From: Fontimonas thermophila
GTDB lineage: Bacteria > Pseudomonadota > Gammaproteobacteria > Nevskiales > Nevskiaceae
Length of the DNA: 64,000 nucleotides
Assembly: GCF_900113085.1 (NCBI RefSeq)
Contig: NZ_FOOC01000003.1
Span: 264,345-328,344 of the forward strand
Reading direction: 5' to 3'
This document shows positions 17,170 to 28,200 of the stretch, one piece after another (within the stretch, counting starts at the first letter, position 1; each line of letters starts with the position of its first letter). The notes beneath the pieces are model-generated. The model did no database searches. It saw nothing but the letters and a program-made list of their open reading frames with translations, and was not told the DNA's origin. Position numbers and translations under genes: made by a program.

Positions 17170-19545
17170 ATGTCACGAAGCAAGTCCCACGCCACGGATG
17201 CCGCCGCCGGCCCGAGCTGGCTCGAACGGCTGCCGCGCGAGGCGGCCATGCTGGTTTGTCTCGGCTTGTCGCTGTTTCTGCTCGTCACCTTGGTCAGTTT
17301 TCATCCGGACGATCCAGGCTGGTCTTCGTCGGGGACGGGCGAGCCGGTCCATAACCTCGCCGGCGCAGCGGGCGCGTGGATCGCCGATGTGCTGCTTTCG
17401 CTGTGCGGTTATGTGGCCTTTCTTCTGCCGTGGGCCGTGCTGCTGATCGGGCTGCGGATTTTTCGCGCGCCGGAACCCGATGACAGCGGCATGCCGCGCG
17501 GGGTGCGGGTCGCCGCCTGGTTCGTGCTGCTCGCCAGCCTGGCCGCGCTCGCCGCATTGCACGTCGGCGCCTCGCCGCATTGGGCACCGCAAGGTAGCGG
17601 TGGGATCGCCGGGCAATGGCTCGCAGAAAGCCTAGTGGGCGTATTCAACGGTTTCGGCGCCAGCCTGGTATTGCTGACTCTGGCGATCGCGGCCGCGCCG
17701 CTGGCATTGATGTTTTCATGGCTCACAGTGGTTGATCGGCTGGGCGCCTGGATCCTGGCGCGCATGCAGCGCCGTGAACGGGCTGTCGCGCCCGCCGCTT
17801 CTCCCGATACGGCCATCTCCAGTGGTTCCTCTGTGGCCGGCGTCGCCGTGACAGCTGAATCCACGCCGGAATCCGAAAAATCCGGCGCACCGGTCAAGGA
17901 GAAAGACAAGCGCAAGCGCCGTCTGGCCCCGCTGCTGGGCAGCCAGGAAGAACAGCTCGAACTGCTGCCGGCGCCGCCTGCCGGGGACAAGCCCCGCAAC
18001 ACCACTCGGGCCAAAGCTACCGGTGAGCCGGTTCCGGCGTTCGACGGTGACCCGCTTCCGCCGCTGACGATTCTCGATCCGCCGCGCCCTTCCGGGCGAC
18101 AGTACAGCGCGGAGGAGCTGGAGCGTCTGTCCCGCGACGTCGAGCGTCATCTGGAATCCTTCGGGGTGAAGGCACAGGTGGTCGCGGCAACGCCCGGGCC
18201 GGTCATCACGCGTTTCGAGTTGCAACCCGCCCCCGGGGTGAAGGGTTCACAAATCACCAATCTGTCGCGGGATCTGGCGCGCTCGCTGTCGGTGTCGAGC
18301 GTGCGCGTGATCGAAGTGATCGAAGGCAAATCGGTGATCGGTTTGGAGATTCCGAACCAGCGGCGCGAGATGGTGACGCTCAGCGAGATCGTTGGTTCCA
18401 GCGCTTATCGGCATGCGACCTCGCCGTTGACGCTGGCGCTCGGCAAGGACATCGCGGGGCATCCAGTCGTGGTGGATCTCGCAAAAATGCCGCACCTGCT
18501 CGTCGCCGGTACCACCGGCTCGGGCAAGTCGGTCGCGATCAACGCGATGATTCTGTCGATGCTGTTCAAGGCGACCAAAGACCAGGTGCGCTTCATCTTC
18601 ATCGACCCGAAGATGCTGGAGCTGTCGGTTTACGAGGGCATTCCGCACTTGCTGACACCGGTGGTCACCGACATGAAAGACGCGGCCAACGCGCTGCGCT
18701 GGTGTGTCGGCGAGATGGAGCGGCGATACCGGCTGATGTCGGCATTGGGCGTACGCAATCTCGCCGGGCTCAACCGCAAGATCGAGGAGGCCGAAAAAGC
18801 CGGAGCGCCGATTGCTGATCCGCTCAAGGCCGCACCGCCCGATTTGTTCGATGCCGAACCGCCACTTTCGCCACCGGAGCTGCTCAAGCCGCTGCCGAAC
18901 ATCGTCGTCATCATCGACGAGCTGGCGGATATGATGATGGTGGTCGGCAAGAAGGTCGAAGAATTGATCGCACGACTGGCGCAGAAGGCGCGGGCTGCTG
19001 GCATCCACCTGATCGTTGCCACACAACGGCCCAGCGTCGATGTCATCACCGGCCTGATCAAGGCCAACATCCCATCGCGCCTGGCATTTCAGGTCGCCTC
19101 GCGCATCGATTCGCGCACGATTCTGGATGAGATGGGCGCTGAAACCTTGCTCGGTCACGGCGATGGTCTGTTCCGGCCGATCGGTGCGAGCCGGCTCGAT
19201 CGCGTGCATGGCGCATTCGTCGATGATCACGAAGTGCACAAGGTCGTTGCTTATCTCAAACAGGTGGGGCCGCCGGAATACGTCGAAGATGTCTGTGCCG
19301 ACGAAGCGCCGGCCAATCCCGGCGGCGAGGATGGCGAGGGTGCCGAAGCCGATCCGCTCTACGACCAAGCCGTGGCGCTGGTGCTCCAGACGCGCAAGGC
19401 ATCGGTCTCCTGGGTGCAGCGGCGGCTCAAGATCGGCTACAACCGCGCTGCCCGCATGGTCGAACAGATGGAGGCCGCCGGTATCGTCGGGCCCAGCGGG
19501 CCGGGGGGTAATCGCGAGATCCTCGTTCCCGGTGGGCATGAGTGA
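17170..19545 (+). CDS. ftsK: DNA translocase FtsK
   Basis: FtsK is the septal DNA pump that clears chromosomes from the closing septum and activates XerCD at dif. The 791-residue form (short linker) has four membrane helices in the first 190 residues and a charged linker of about 140 residues. The motor has Walker A GTTGSGKS near 447-454 and Walker [11 protein letters not shown] near 578-587. A C-terminal winged-helix gamma domain ([24 protein letters not shown]) reads KOPS sites. ATG 17170 fits family N-termini. A GTG at 17119 with GAGG seven bases before it is a real alternative that would add 17 residues. Confidence 0.96.
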   Translation: MSRSKSHATDAAAGPSWLERLPREAAMLVCLGLSLFLLVTLVSFHPDDPGWSSSGTGEPVHNLAGAAGAWIADVLLSLCGYVAFLLPWAVLLIGLRIFRAPEPDDSGMPRGVRVAAWFVLLASLAALAALHVGASPHWAPQGSGGIAGQWLAESLVGVFNGFGASLVLLTLAIAAAPLALMFSWLTVVDRLGAWILARMQRRERAVAPAASPDTAISSGSSVAGVAVTAESTPESEKSGAPVKEKDKRKRRLAPLLGSQEEQLELLPAPPAGDKPRNTTRAKATGEPVPAFDGDPLPPLTILDPPRPSGRQYSAEELERLSRDVERHLESFGVKAQVVAATPGPVITRFELQPAPGVKGSQITNLSRDLARSLSVSSVRVIEVIEGKSVIGLEIPNQRREMVTLSEIVGSSAYRHATSPLTLALGKDIAGHPVVVDLAKMPHLLVAGTTGSGKSVAINAMILSMLFKATKDQVRFIFIDPKMLELSVYEGIPHLLTPVVTDMKDAANALRWCVGEMERRYRLMSALGVRNLAGLNRKIEEAEKAGAPIADPLKAAPPDLFDAEPPLSPPELLKPLPNIVVIIDELADMMMVVGKKVEELIARLAQKARAAGIHLIVATQRPSVDVITGLIKANIPSRLAFQVASRIDSRTILDEMGAETLLGHGDGLFRPIGASRLDRVHGAFVDDHEVHKVVAYLKQVGPPEYVEDVCADEAPANPGGEDGEGAEADPLYDQAVALVLQTRKASVSWVQRRLKIGYNRAARMVEQMEAAGIVGPSGPGGNREILVPGGHE

Positions 19546-19619
19546 GGCGTACCGTGTTCATTGGCGCGCCAGCCTTGTCGTTTCATACTCTCCAACAGAG
19601 TTGTCCGTTGCCCGTCGTC

Positions 19620-20243
19620 ATGATCCGCATCGCTGTCGCTGCCGTATTGTGTCTCTGCAGTCCGCTCACGTTTGCGGCCAGCGAGGCGCAAGCGCGCCTG
19701 CAGCGGTTTCTCACCGAAGTGCAAACCCTGTCGGCCCGTTTCGAGCAGACGCAGTACGACGAACACGGCGCTGTGCTGGGCACGCGCAGTGGCGAGTTTG
19801 TGCTCGCGCGACCGGGGCGGTTTTACTGGCGCTACGATTTGCCCTACGAACAGCTGATGATCTGCGATGGCAAGCAGATCTGGAACTACGAGCCCGATCT
19901 CGCCCAGGCGACGGTGCGCGATGCCGACGCGGTGCTGCGCGACACGCCGGCATCGTTACTGGCGCAAGGCGAGCGCCTCGACGCGCGTTTCGTGATCATT
20001 GACGCCGGGCGCGAGGGGGACAGCGAAAAACTCCGGCTCGAGCCACGGACCGCAGATGCGGATATCCGTCTGATCGAGCTGTGGCTGCAGGCTTCGGGCG
20101 TGCCCGTGCGCATGCGTTTTCACGATCCGCTGGGCGGCGTCAGCGATATCCGTTTTGAGCATGTGCAGCGCAATCTGCGGGTCGACAGCCGGCGATTCCG
20201 TTTCACGCCGCCTGCAGGCGTCGATGTCGTGCAGCTCGATTAG
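19620..20243 (+). CDS. lolA: Outer-membrane lipoprotein carrier protein LolA
   Basis: LolA is the periplasmic chaperone that ferries lipoproteins from LolCDE to LolB. The 207-residue precursor has a signal peptide of about 20 residues (MIRIAVAAVLCLCSPLTFAA). The mature part contains LQRFLTEVQTLSARFEQT, the RPGRFYWRYDLPYEQLMICDG strand and the C-terminal FRFTPPAGVDVV, all LolA landmarks. The frame is open up to a GTG at 19542 that overlaps the ftsK stop as GTGA. I prefer 19620 because the signal peptide starts there, but no strong ribosome-binding site precedes it. CATACT at 19584 may be a -10 box. Confidence 0.93.
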   Translation: MIRIAVAAVLCLCSPLTFAASEAQARLQRFLTEVQTLSARFEQTQYDEHGAVLGTRSGEFVLARPGRFYWRYDLPYEQLMICDGKQIWNYEPDLAQATVRDADAVLRDTPASLLAQGERLDARFVIIDAGREGDSEKLRLEPRTADADIRLIELWLQASGVPVRMRFHDPLGGVSDIRFEHVQRNLRVDSRRFRFTPPAGVDVVQLD

Positions 20244-20252
20244 GTGGATGCG

Positions 20253-21635
20253 ATGACGTCGCAGGCTGCCCCGTCAGCGCCGAGCCGGGGCCAGACTGGT
20301 CTTTCTCAGCCGCTGGCCGAGCGCATGCGCCCGCAATGCCTCGACGACATCGTCGGGCAGGATCATCTGCTGGGGCCTGGCGCTCCGCTGCGCAGCTTGC
20401 TCGAGGCTGGCAGCGTGCCATCGATGGTGCTCTGGGGGCCGCCCGGGGTCGGCAAGACCACGCTCGCACGGCTGATCGCGCAGTACACGCGGGCGCGTTT
20501 CGTCACCCTGTCGGCGGTGCTTTCCGGCGTCAAGGAAATCCGCGAGGCAGTGGTGCAGGCGCAGACCGCCGCTGCCGCGCTCACGCCACAGGCAACGGTG
20601 TTATTCATCGACGAAATCCATCGTTTCAACAAGGCGCAGCAGGATGCACTGCTGCCCTATGTCGAGGACGGTACGCTGACACTTGTCGGTGCGACCACCG
20701 AGAATCCCTCGTTCGAGCTCAATGCCGCGCTGTTGTCGCGCGTGCGCGTCTTCGTGCTGCGCGCGCTGTCGGCCGAGGATGTGCGCAAGGTGTTGCAGCG
20801 CGCCTTGATCGATGCCGGTCACGGCTGCGGGCTTGCCGCGGATGCGCTGCCACCGCACTGGCTCGATCGTTTTGCCGAGGCGGCGGACGGGGATGCGCGC
20901 CGCGGGCTTGTGCTGCTGGAGACGGCCATGGAGCTGGTTCGTGCACAGACACGGGAATCTGGCTCCGGCGCTGAGTTCCGATTCGACGATGCCGTGCTCG
21001 CGCGCCTCGTCGGCCAGGGTCTACGGCGTTTCGACAAGCAGGGAGAGAACTTTTACGACCAGATCTCGGCGCTGCACAAGTCGGTGCGCGGGAGCGATCC
21101 CGATGCCGCGCTGTACTGGCTGGCGCGGATGCTCGACGGCGGCTGCGATCCGCACTACATCGCGCGTCGCGTGCTGCGCATGGCCGTCGAGGACATCGGT
21201 CTTGCCGATCCGCGCGCGCAGGCGCTGTGCCTGGACGCCTGGGATACCTACCAGCGGCTTGGCAGCCCGGAAGGGGAGCTGGCACTCGCCGCGGCCGTCG
21301 TCTATCTCGCCTGTGCGCCCAAGAGCAATGCGGTGTACACCGCCTACGGCGCTGCGCGCCGGCTCGTCGAGGGCAGCGGCTCGCTCGAAGTCCCGATGCA
21401 TTTGCGCAACGCGCCGACACGCTTGATGAAAGATCTCGGTTACGGCCGTGGCTATCGGTACGATCACGACGAGGAAGGCGCCCACGCCGCAGGCCAGCAG
21501 TTCCTGCCCGACCGTCTCGTCGGCACCGAGCTGTACCATCCGGTGGCACGGGGTTTCGAGATCCGGATCGCCGAGAAGCTCGCGGTCTTGCGCCAGCAGC
21601 GCACAAGCCCACGTTCCGGTGAGGAGCACACATGA
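20253..21635 (+). CDS. rarA: Replication-associated recombination AAA+ protein RarA
   Basis: RarA (MgsA) is a clamp-loader-like AAA+ ATPase acting at stalled forks with SSB. The 460-residue protein has Walker A GPPGVGKTTLA (about 68-78), Walker B FIDEIHRFNKAQQD (about 120-133) and sensor 1 GATTENPSF. The C-terminal tetramerisation part holds DKQGENFYDQISALHKSVRGSDPDAALYW. ATG 20253 is preceded by AGGTGG at ideal distance. A GTG at 20244 is also open. The stop overlaps the crcB start (ATGA). Confidence 0.95.
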   Translation: MTSQAAPSAPSRGQTGLSQPLAERMRPQCLDDIVGQDHLLGPGAPLRSLLEAGSVPSMVLWGPPGVGKTTLARLIAQYTRARFVTLSAVLSGVKEIREAVVQAQTAAAALTPQATVLFIDEIHRFNKAQQDALLPYVEDGTLTLVGATTENPSFELNAALLSRVRVFVLRALSAEDVRKVLQRALIDAGHGCGLAADALPPHWLDRFAEAADGDARRGLVLLETAMELVRAQTRESGSGAEFRFDDAVLARLVGQGLRRFDKQGENFYDQISALHKSVRGSDPDAALYWLARMLDGGCDPHYIARRVLRMAVEDIGLADPRAQALCLDAWDTYQRLGSPEGELALAAAVVYLACAPKSNAVYTAYGAARRLVEGSGSLEVPMHLRNAPTRLMKDLGYGRGYRYDHDEEGAHAAGQQFLPDRLVGTELYHPVARGFEIRIAEKLAVLRQQRTSPRSGEEHT

Positions 21636-22012
21636 TGCAATGGCTTGCGGTTGCGCTGGGCGGCGCACTCGGTGCCTTGGCGCGCTTTGGTATCGTGCGC
21701 CTGCTGACAGCCTGGTTCGGTCCGGCCTTTCCGCTGGGAACGCTCACGGTGAACGTGGCCGGCAGCCTCGCCGCCGGTTTGCTATACGTGCGCCTGGTAG
21801 AGCAGGGTGCGACCGACGGTGTGCTGTGTGCGCTGCTCATCGTCGGCTTTCTCGGCGCGTTCACGACATTCTCGGCCTTTTCGGTGGAGACGCTGCGCCT
21901 GCTCGAGGACGTCGGTCTTGGCGCAGCCGCGCTCAACGTCGCGCTCAACCTGGTGCTGTGCCTGGCCGCTTGTGGGCTGGGTTTGTGGATCGGCCGCGCA
22001 TACTTCGCGTGA
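21632..22012 (+). CDS. crcB: Fluoride ion channel CrcB/FluC
   Basis: A small dual-topology fluoride exporter. The 126-residue protein has four membrane helices and the family motifs GGALGALARFGIVR (about 6-19), GTLTVNVAGSLAAG with the key Asn (about 36-49) and GFLGAFTTFSAFSVET with the TTFS phenylalanine-box region (about 70-85). Translation is coupled to rarA through an ATGA overlap. No fluoride riboswitch can sit upstream because the gene overlaps rarA. The order lolA-rarA-crcB-serS is conserved in related bacteria. Confidence 0.95.
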   Translation: MMQWLAVALGGALGALARFGIVRLLTAWFGPAFPLGTLTVNVAGSLAAGLLYVRLVEQGATDGVLCALLIVGFLGAFTTFSAFSVETLRLLEDVGLGAAALNVALNLVLCLAACGLGLWIGRAYFA

Positions 22013-22035
22013 AGGCTGCGACGCAGCCCTACAAT
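22013..22035 (+). promoter_or_regulatory. Hairpin and candidate -10 box upstream of serS
   Basis: Right after the crcB stop an inverted repeat (GGCTGC-GAC-GCAGCC) covers about 22015-22029. It is followed directly by TACAAT (22030-22035), a good -10 match, 29 bases before the serS ATG. No -35 hexamer is convincing because the hairpin occupies the spacer. It may couple crcB termination with serS initiation. Confidence 0.4.
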
Positions 22036-22037
22036 AA

Positions 22038-23351
<1,314 letters not shown>

Positions 23352-23381
23352 AGTATTGCGCACCGCATCACATGCCGGGGA

Positions 23382-23410
23382 TTGAGTTTCTGCGCAAGAC
23401 ATTCCAAACT
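23382..23410 (+). promoter_or_regulatory. Candidate promoter of the 23.5-kb exported pair
   Basis: TTGAGT (23382-23387) and CAAACT (23405-23410) are separated by 17 bases, a standard sigma-70 layout, in the 121-base gap between serS and the next gene. The -35 is good and the -10 weak. An AAGGA ribosome-binding site then precedes the ATG at 23473. Confidence 0.4.
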
Positions 23411-23472
23411 GTGGCTGGGGAGCTGCCCTGTCGGCATGCCCTAGGCCTCACAAAACCAAAGGACCAAGCGCG

Positions 23473-24252
23473 ATGAAAAGTGTGAACTTCTCTTTTGCCG
23501 TGGGGGCCGTTGCGCTCGCCGCCGCAACTCCAGCTGCATTTGCCCAGGACGTGGCTGGGTCCACGGCGTCGCAGGTACTCGCCATTCCACAGGGTTACGC
23601 CGCATCCGCCTTCCAGGTGCCGATCGGTTCCGGCGCCGGCTGGGGGGGCATCGGTGTCGGTCTCTATGGACAGACCCTTGATGACGACATCTTCGCAGAC
23701 GACTACGACGGCTCGGTTGGTCTCAACATCGGGCTGGGCGATCCGTCCAAGTATGTCGGTCTCGACGTGTCGGCCAGCTTCGCATCTTTGTCCGACGCAG
23801 ACGGCAGCGACGATGGGCTTGGCGAGGCTGGCTCAGTCGGTCTCAAACTCCACACCAACCTGCCGGGGTACGCTTCAGTAGCCATCGGTGTGCAGACGAT
23901 TGGACGGTGGGGCGCGGTTGCCGACGGCGGCAACGAATCAAGTGTCTATGCCGTGGCGTCGAAATACTTTGCACTGGGCGGCCAAGGCCTGGTGGCGACC
24001 CTCGGTATGGGGGATGGCGCTTTCCACGACGAGGCCAATGGCGTCGGCGTCTTCGGCGCGTTGGCTTACTATCCCGTCACCTGGTTTTCGGTGATCGGTG
24101 AGTACACGGGCCGCTTTGCGAATCTTGCGGTATCGGTGGCGCCGATCCAGCGTTGGCCGGTGACCCTGACCGCGGGCGCCGTCAATCTCGGCGACCGTTT
24201 CGACCTCGGCACCCAGTTTGCCGCCAGCGTCGGCGTCGGTTTCAGTTTCTGA
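23473..24252 (+). CDS. Exported outer-membrane-like beta-barrel protein
   Basis: A 259-residue precursor with a clear signal peptide of about 24 residues (cleavage near AFA-QDV). The mature protein is rich in Gly, Ala and Asp and shows alternating amphipathic strands throughout. It ends in VGVGFSF with a terminal phenylalanine, the usual outer-membrane beta-signal. An Asp-rich stretch (DDDIFADDYDG) could be a loop. I do not recognise a named family. It is followed after 36 bases by a second small exported protein, and both probably share a promoter and the terminator at 24629. The function is unknown; a small porin-like or adhesive barrel is one possibility. Confidence 0.72.
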   Translation: MKSVNFSFAVGAVALAAATPAAFAQDVAGSTASQVLAIPQGYAASAFQVPIGSGAGWGGIGVGLYGQTLDDDIFADDYDGSVGLNIGLGDPSKYVGLDVSASFASLSDADGSDDGLGEAGSVGLKLHTNLPGYASVAIGVQTIGRWGAVADGGNESSVYAVASKYFALGGQGLVATLGMGDGAFHDEANGVGVFGALAYYPVTWFSVIGEYTGRFANLAVSVAPIQRWPVTLTAGAVNLGDRFDLGTQFAASVGVGFSF

Positions 24253-24288
24253 AGACCCCGCCGGGCGTTTTCACCACGGAGCTTGACT

Positions 24289-24606
24289 ATGAACTTGAAG
24301 ACTCTTGCAGCCGCCGCCTTGATGGGTCTGTGTGCATCGGGTGTGGCTTGGGCCCAGTCTGGTAATTCCGGCTCAGGCCCGGGCGGCACGAACGTCGATA
24401 ACATCGCGTTCAGCGTCAGTGGTAACCAGGTGGTCATCACCGCGGATGGCGTTGTCGCTGGCACGGTTCAGCTCCAGCCGGGGCAGAGTCCTGCGGAGGC
24501 GATCCGCGCCTTGATCGCTAGACTCGAGGCCTCCGGAGGCGCGTTCGCTGGCCTGCAGGCGCAGGCGCTGCGGGCAGCGGCCAAAGCCGCCGGTTTATTC
24601 GGCTGA
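24289..24606 (+). CDS. Small exported protein of unknown function
   Basis: A 105-residue precursor with a signal peptide (MNLKTLAAAALMGLCASGVAWA, cleavage near AWA-QSG). A short Gly/Ser-rich linker follows, then a segment of hydrophobic strands (IAFSVSGNQVVITADGVVAG) and an Ala-rich amphipathic helix to the end. ATG 24289 has GGAG seven bases before it. A TTG two codons earlier is less likely. It is expressed with the barrel protein upstream and followed by a strong terminator. No family is recognised. The strand-loop-helix layout could suit a partner or cargo of the barrel, but that is a guess. Confidence 0.65.
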   Translation: MNLKTLAAAALMGLCASGVAWAQSGNSGSGPGGTNVDNIAFSVSGNQVVITADGVVAGTVQLQPGQSPAEAIRALIARLEASGGAFAGLQAQALRAAAKAAGLFG

Positions 24607-24628
24607 TCGTGCACTGATCGATGGCACA

Positions 24629-24657
24629 CCCGCCTGGCAGTTGCCAGGCGGGTTTTT
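24629..24657 (+). terminator. Rho-independent terminator
   Basis: A perfect 11-base inverted repeat (CCCGCCTGGCA with TGCCAGGCGGG, minimal loop) is followed directly by five T residues. It ends the two-gene exported operon 22 bases after the stop. It is the clearest intrinsic terminator in the window. The rest of the gap to 24801 holds no gene that I can support. Confidence 0.92.
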
Positions 24658-24801
24658 CGTGTCCGCTGCCGAGTCGACCGTCGACGGTTGTAGCGGGGAT
24701 GGGCCGGCACACCGTGATTGGGACCCTGGGCAGCAGCAAGACGCACCGCGCAAGACTACCCGATGGCGAGCGTATGCTTGCCGGTCCTCAAAAAGCGAGG
24801 T

Positions 24802-25305
24802 TTACCGGCTGCGACGCCGCATCATGACCGATTCAGCAGCGCCCGGCGAGGTTTGGTACCACAGAATCTCGCGCGCGCGGACCCATTCGGTGATGAAGCG
24901 CTGCGGGTCTTGATCCTGGCGCAGTACGAAGGCGTTGATGCCGCACCGGTACATTTCGCGAACCTGGTCGATGGTGACGGCAACGCCGCTGGCGCGGATC
25001 TCGCCGGGATAGCGATAGCGTTCGCGCAGCAGACGTGCCTGGCTGTAGGCACGGCCATCGCCGAAAGCGGGGAATTGCAGTTCGATCAGCGGCCGGTCTG
25101 CGATGAGCGGCCAGACGTCCGCAAGGTCTGCGGTATTGGGCAGACGGATGCCGATGTTCGCGGCAGCGCTCGCCCGCAGCGGTTCGTGCTCGGATAACCA
25201 GCGCTCGAGCGAGACGATGAAGTTCCCGGAGGTCGGCAGCGGCGCGTCGTCGGCGAGTGCGCAATAGTCGTCGTGGGCGATGGCTCCATCGCGGATCAGG
25301 ATCAT
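24802..25305 (-). CDS. DUF934 protein, sulfite reduction accessory
   Basis: A 167-residue DUF934 protein. Members are encoded next to cysI in many proteobacteria and are thought to assist sulfite reduction, perhaps as an electron-transfer or assembly partner, but the role is not established. The start MILIRDG overlaps the cysI stop as ATGA, so the two are translationally coupled. Conserved-looking segments are GIRLPNTADLADVWPLIADRPLIELQFPAFGDGRAYSQARLLRERY-type stretches in the middle and INAFVLRQDQDP near 140. No cysH follows. Confidence 0.85.
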   Translation of the reverse strand: MILIRDGAIAHDDYCALADDAPLPTSGNFIVSLERWLSEHEPLRASAAANIGIRLPNTADLADVWPLIADRPLIELQFPAFGDGRAYSQARLLRERYRYPGEIRASGVAVTIDQVREMYRCGINAFVLRQDQDPQRFITEWVRAREILWYQTSPGAAESVMMRRRSR

Positions 25306-26969
25306 GCGGCGACCTCCTCGCTGTAGAGGCGGGCCTTGAACGGCGCCATGCCGATGCGCCGGTAGCACTGCAGGAAGGTCTCCTCCTCGTCGCGGCGATG
25401 TTCGAGATAGACCTCGATGATGCGTTCGATCGCATCCGCGATCTCGGCCCGGCTGAAAGACGGGCCGGTGCGGTCTCCGAGGCTGGCGTCGTTCTCGGCG
25501 CTGCCGCCGAGCGTCACCTGGTACCACTCTTCGCCTTTCTTATCGACGCCGAGGATACCGATGTGGCCGACGCTGTGGTGCCCGCAGCCATTCATGCAGC
25601 CTGACATCTTGAGCTTGATCTCGCCTATGTCGTACAGGTGGTCGAGCGAGTCGAAGCGGTCGTTGATTTCGGCCGCCACCCCGATCGAACCCGCATTGGC
25701 CAGCGAGCAGAAATCAAGGCCCGGGCAGCAGATGAGGTCGGTCAGCAGCCCGATGTTCGGCGTGGCCAGGCCGGCGTTGCGCAGCGCCTGCCAGACGGTG
25801 AAGACGTCTTTTTGTTCGACATCGGCAAGCACGAGGTTTTGATCGTGTGTCGAGCGGATTTCACCAAAGCTGTAGCGCTCGGCTAAGTCCGCGACCAGGT
25901 CCATCTGTTCGGCGGTGATATCGCCGGGTGCAACGCCCGGTGCCTTGAGTGACACGAAAACGATCTTGTAGCCGGGCATACGGTGCGGTCGCACGTTGCG
26001 CTTGACGAATGCGGCAAAGGCGCGGTCGGCCGCGACGGCAGCATCGAAACTGCGGTCGGAGGCTGCATCGTGGCGATACGCAGGCGCTGTGAAATGCGCC
26101 TTCATGCGTTCGAGATCCTGCGGCTGTAGATCGAGCGCGGTGCGGTCGATTTGCGACCATTCGTGCTCGACCATCTGCGTGAATTTCGCGGGCCCCAAGT
26201 CTTTGACCAGAATCTTGATGCGCGCGCGGTGGATGTTGTCGCGCCGGCCCAGGCGGTTGTAGACGCGCAGGATCGCCTCCAGGTAAGACAGCAGTTGCGC
26301 TTCCGGCAGGAAGTCGCGGATCTTGTGCGCGAGCATCGGCATGCGTCCAAGACCGCCGCCGACATAGATTTCGTAGCCGAGCTCACCGGTTGTGCTGCGT
26401 ACGATATGCACGCCGATGTCGTGGACGCGCGTTGCGGCACGGTCGGTCGTCGAGGAGGAAAAGGCGATCTTGAATTTGCGCGGCAGCCAGTTGAACTCGG
26501 GGTGGAATGTCGCCCATTGCCGCGTGATTTCGCAGTAGGGGCGCGGATCGACCAGTTCGTCGTGGGCCACGCCGGCAAGATGATCGGTGGTGATGTTGCG
26601 GATGCAGTTGCCAGAGGTCTGGATGGCGTGCATCTGCACCGAGGCGAGATCGGCGAGGATGTCCGGCACCTGTTCGAGACGGGGCCAGTTGAACTGGATG
26701 TTCTGGCGGGTTGTGAAATGTCCGTAGCCCTTGTCGTAGGTGCGCGCGATGTGCGCGAGCATGCGCATCTGCCGGGCCGAGAGAAGGCCATAGGGGATCG
26801 AGACGCGTAGCATCGGCGCGAAGCGCTGGATGTAAAGGCCATTGCGCAGGCGCAGCGAGCGGAATTCATCCTCCGACAGTTCGCCGGCGAGAAAGCGCCG
26901 CGTCTGATCGCGGAATTGCTCGACGCGTTGGTCGACGAGACGCTGGTCGTAGGCGTCGTACTGATACAT
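25302..26969 (-). CDS. cysI: Sulfite reductase hemoprotein (CysI-type)
   Basis: It reduces sulfite to sulfide with six electrons using siroheme and a [4Fe-4S] cluster. The 555-residue protein contains two nitrite/sulfite reductase repeats. The cofactor ligands are Cys415 and Cys421 (CPGLDFC) and Cys458 and Cys462 (CMNGC). GYGHFTTRQNIQFNW near 81-95 is the siroheme-binding signature. It is the type that works without an adjacent cysJ flavoprotein; none is encoded nearby. It is the first gene of a cysI-DUF934 pair, with cysB upstream on the same strand and cysG divergent, which fits one sulfur-assimilation locus. Confidence 0.93.
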   Translation of the reverse strand: MYQYDAYDQRLVDQRVEQFRDQTRRFLAGELSEDEFRSLRLRNGLYIQRFAPMLRVSIPYGLLSARQMRMLAHIARTYDKGYGHFTTRQNIQFNWPRLEQVPDILADLASVQMHAIQTSGNCIRNITTDHLAGVAHDELVDPRPYCEITRQWATFHPEFNWLPRKFKIAFSSSTTDRAATRVHDIGVHIVRSTTGELGYEIYVGGGLGRMPMLAHKIRDFLPEAQLLSYLEAILRVYNRLGRRDNIHRARIKILVKDLGPAKFTQMVEHEWSQIDRTALDLQPQDLERMKAHFTAPAYRHDAASDRSFDAAVAADRAFAAFVKRNVRPHRMPGYKIVFVSLKAPGVAPGDITAEQMDLVADLAERYSFGEIRSTHDQNLVLADVEQKDVFTVWQALRNAGLATPNIGLLTDLICCPGLDFCSLANAGSIGVAAEINDRFDSLDHLYDIGEIKLKMSGCMNGCGHHSVGHIGILGVDKKGEEWYQVTLGGSAENDASLGDRTGPSFSRAEIADAIERIIEVYLEHRRDEEETFLQCYRRIGMAPFKARLYSEEVAA

Positions 26970-27113
26970 GGGCGCTGGTGTCAGGATCCGGAAAGGATGG
27001 ATGGGTCAACGGCGCGCGCAGGGTAGCAGCCGCGCGCGCCGGACCGAAGGCGATACGCGGCCTAAGTTCAGAACCAAGTGTTATGAGCAGTGGCCGATCG
27101 TTACGGCCTGTTC
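26970..27113 (-). promoter_or_regulatory. Intergenic region cysB-cysI with candidate promoter
   Basis: This 144-base interval lies between the cysB stop and the cysI start. Read leftward, TTGGTT and TATCGC are 16 bases apart and could form the cysI promoter. A small dyad (GGCCG-N7-CGGCC) directly follows cysB but has no T-tract. AT-rich half-sites (CTCATAAC, CTTGGTT) may be part of a CysB site, although CysB operators are too loose to assign by eye. Confidence 0.35.

Positions 27114-28200
<1,087 letters not shown>

Noticed and set aside
24660..24801. GTCGACCGTCGAC repeat as a mobile-element end or att site
   Set aside because: A short, single occurrence with no transposase or target duplication nearby.
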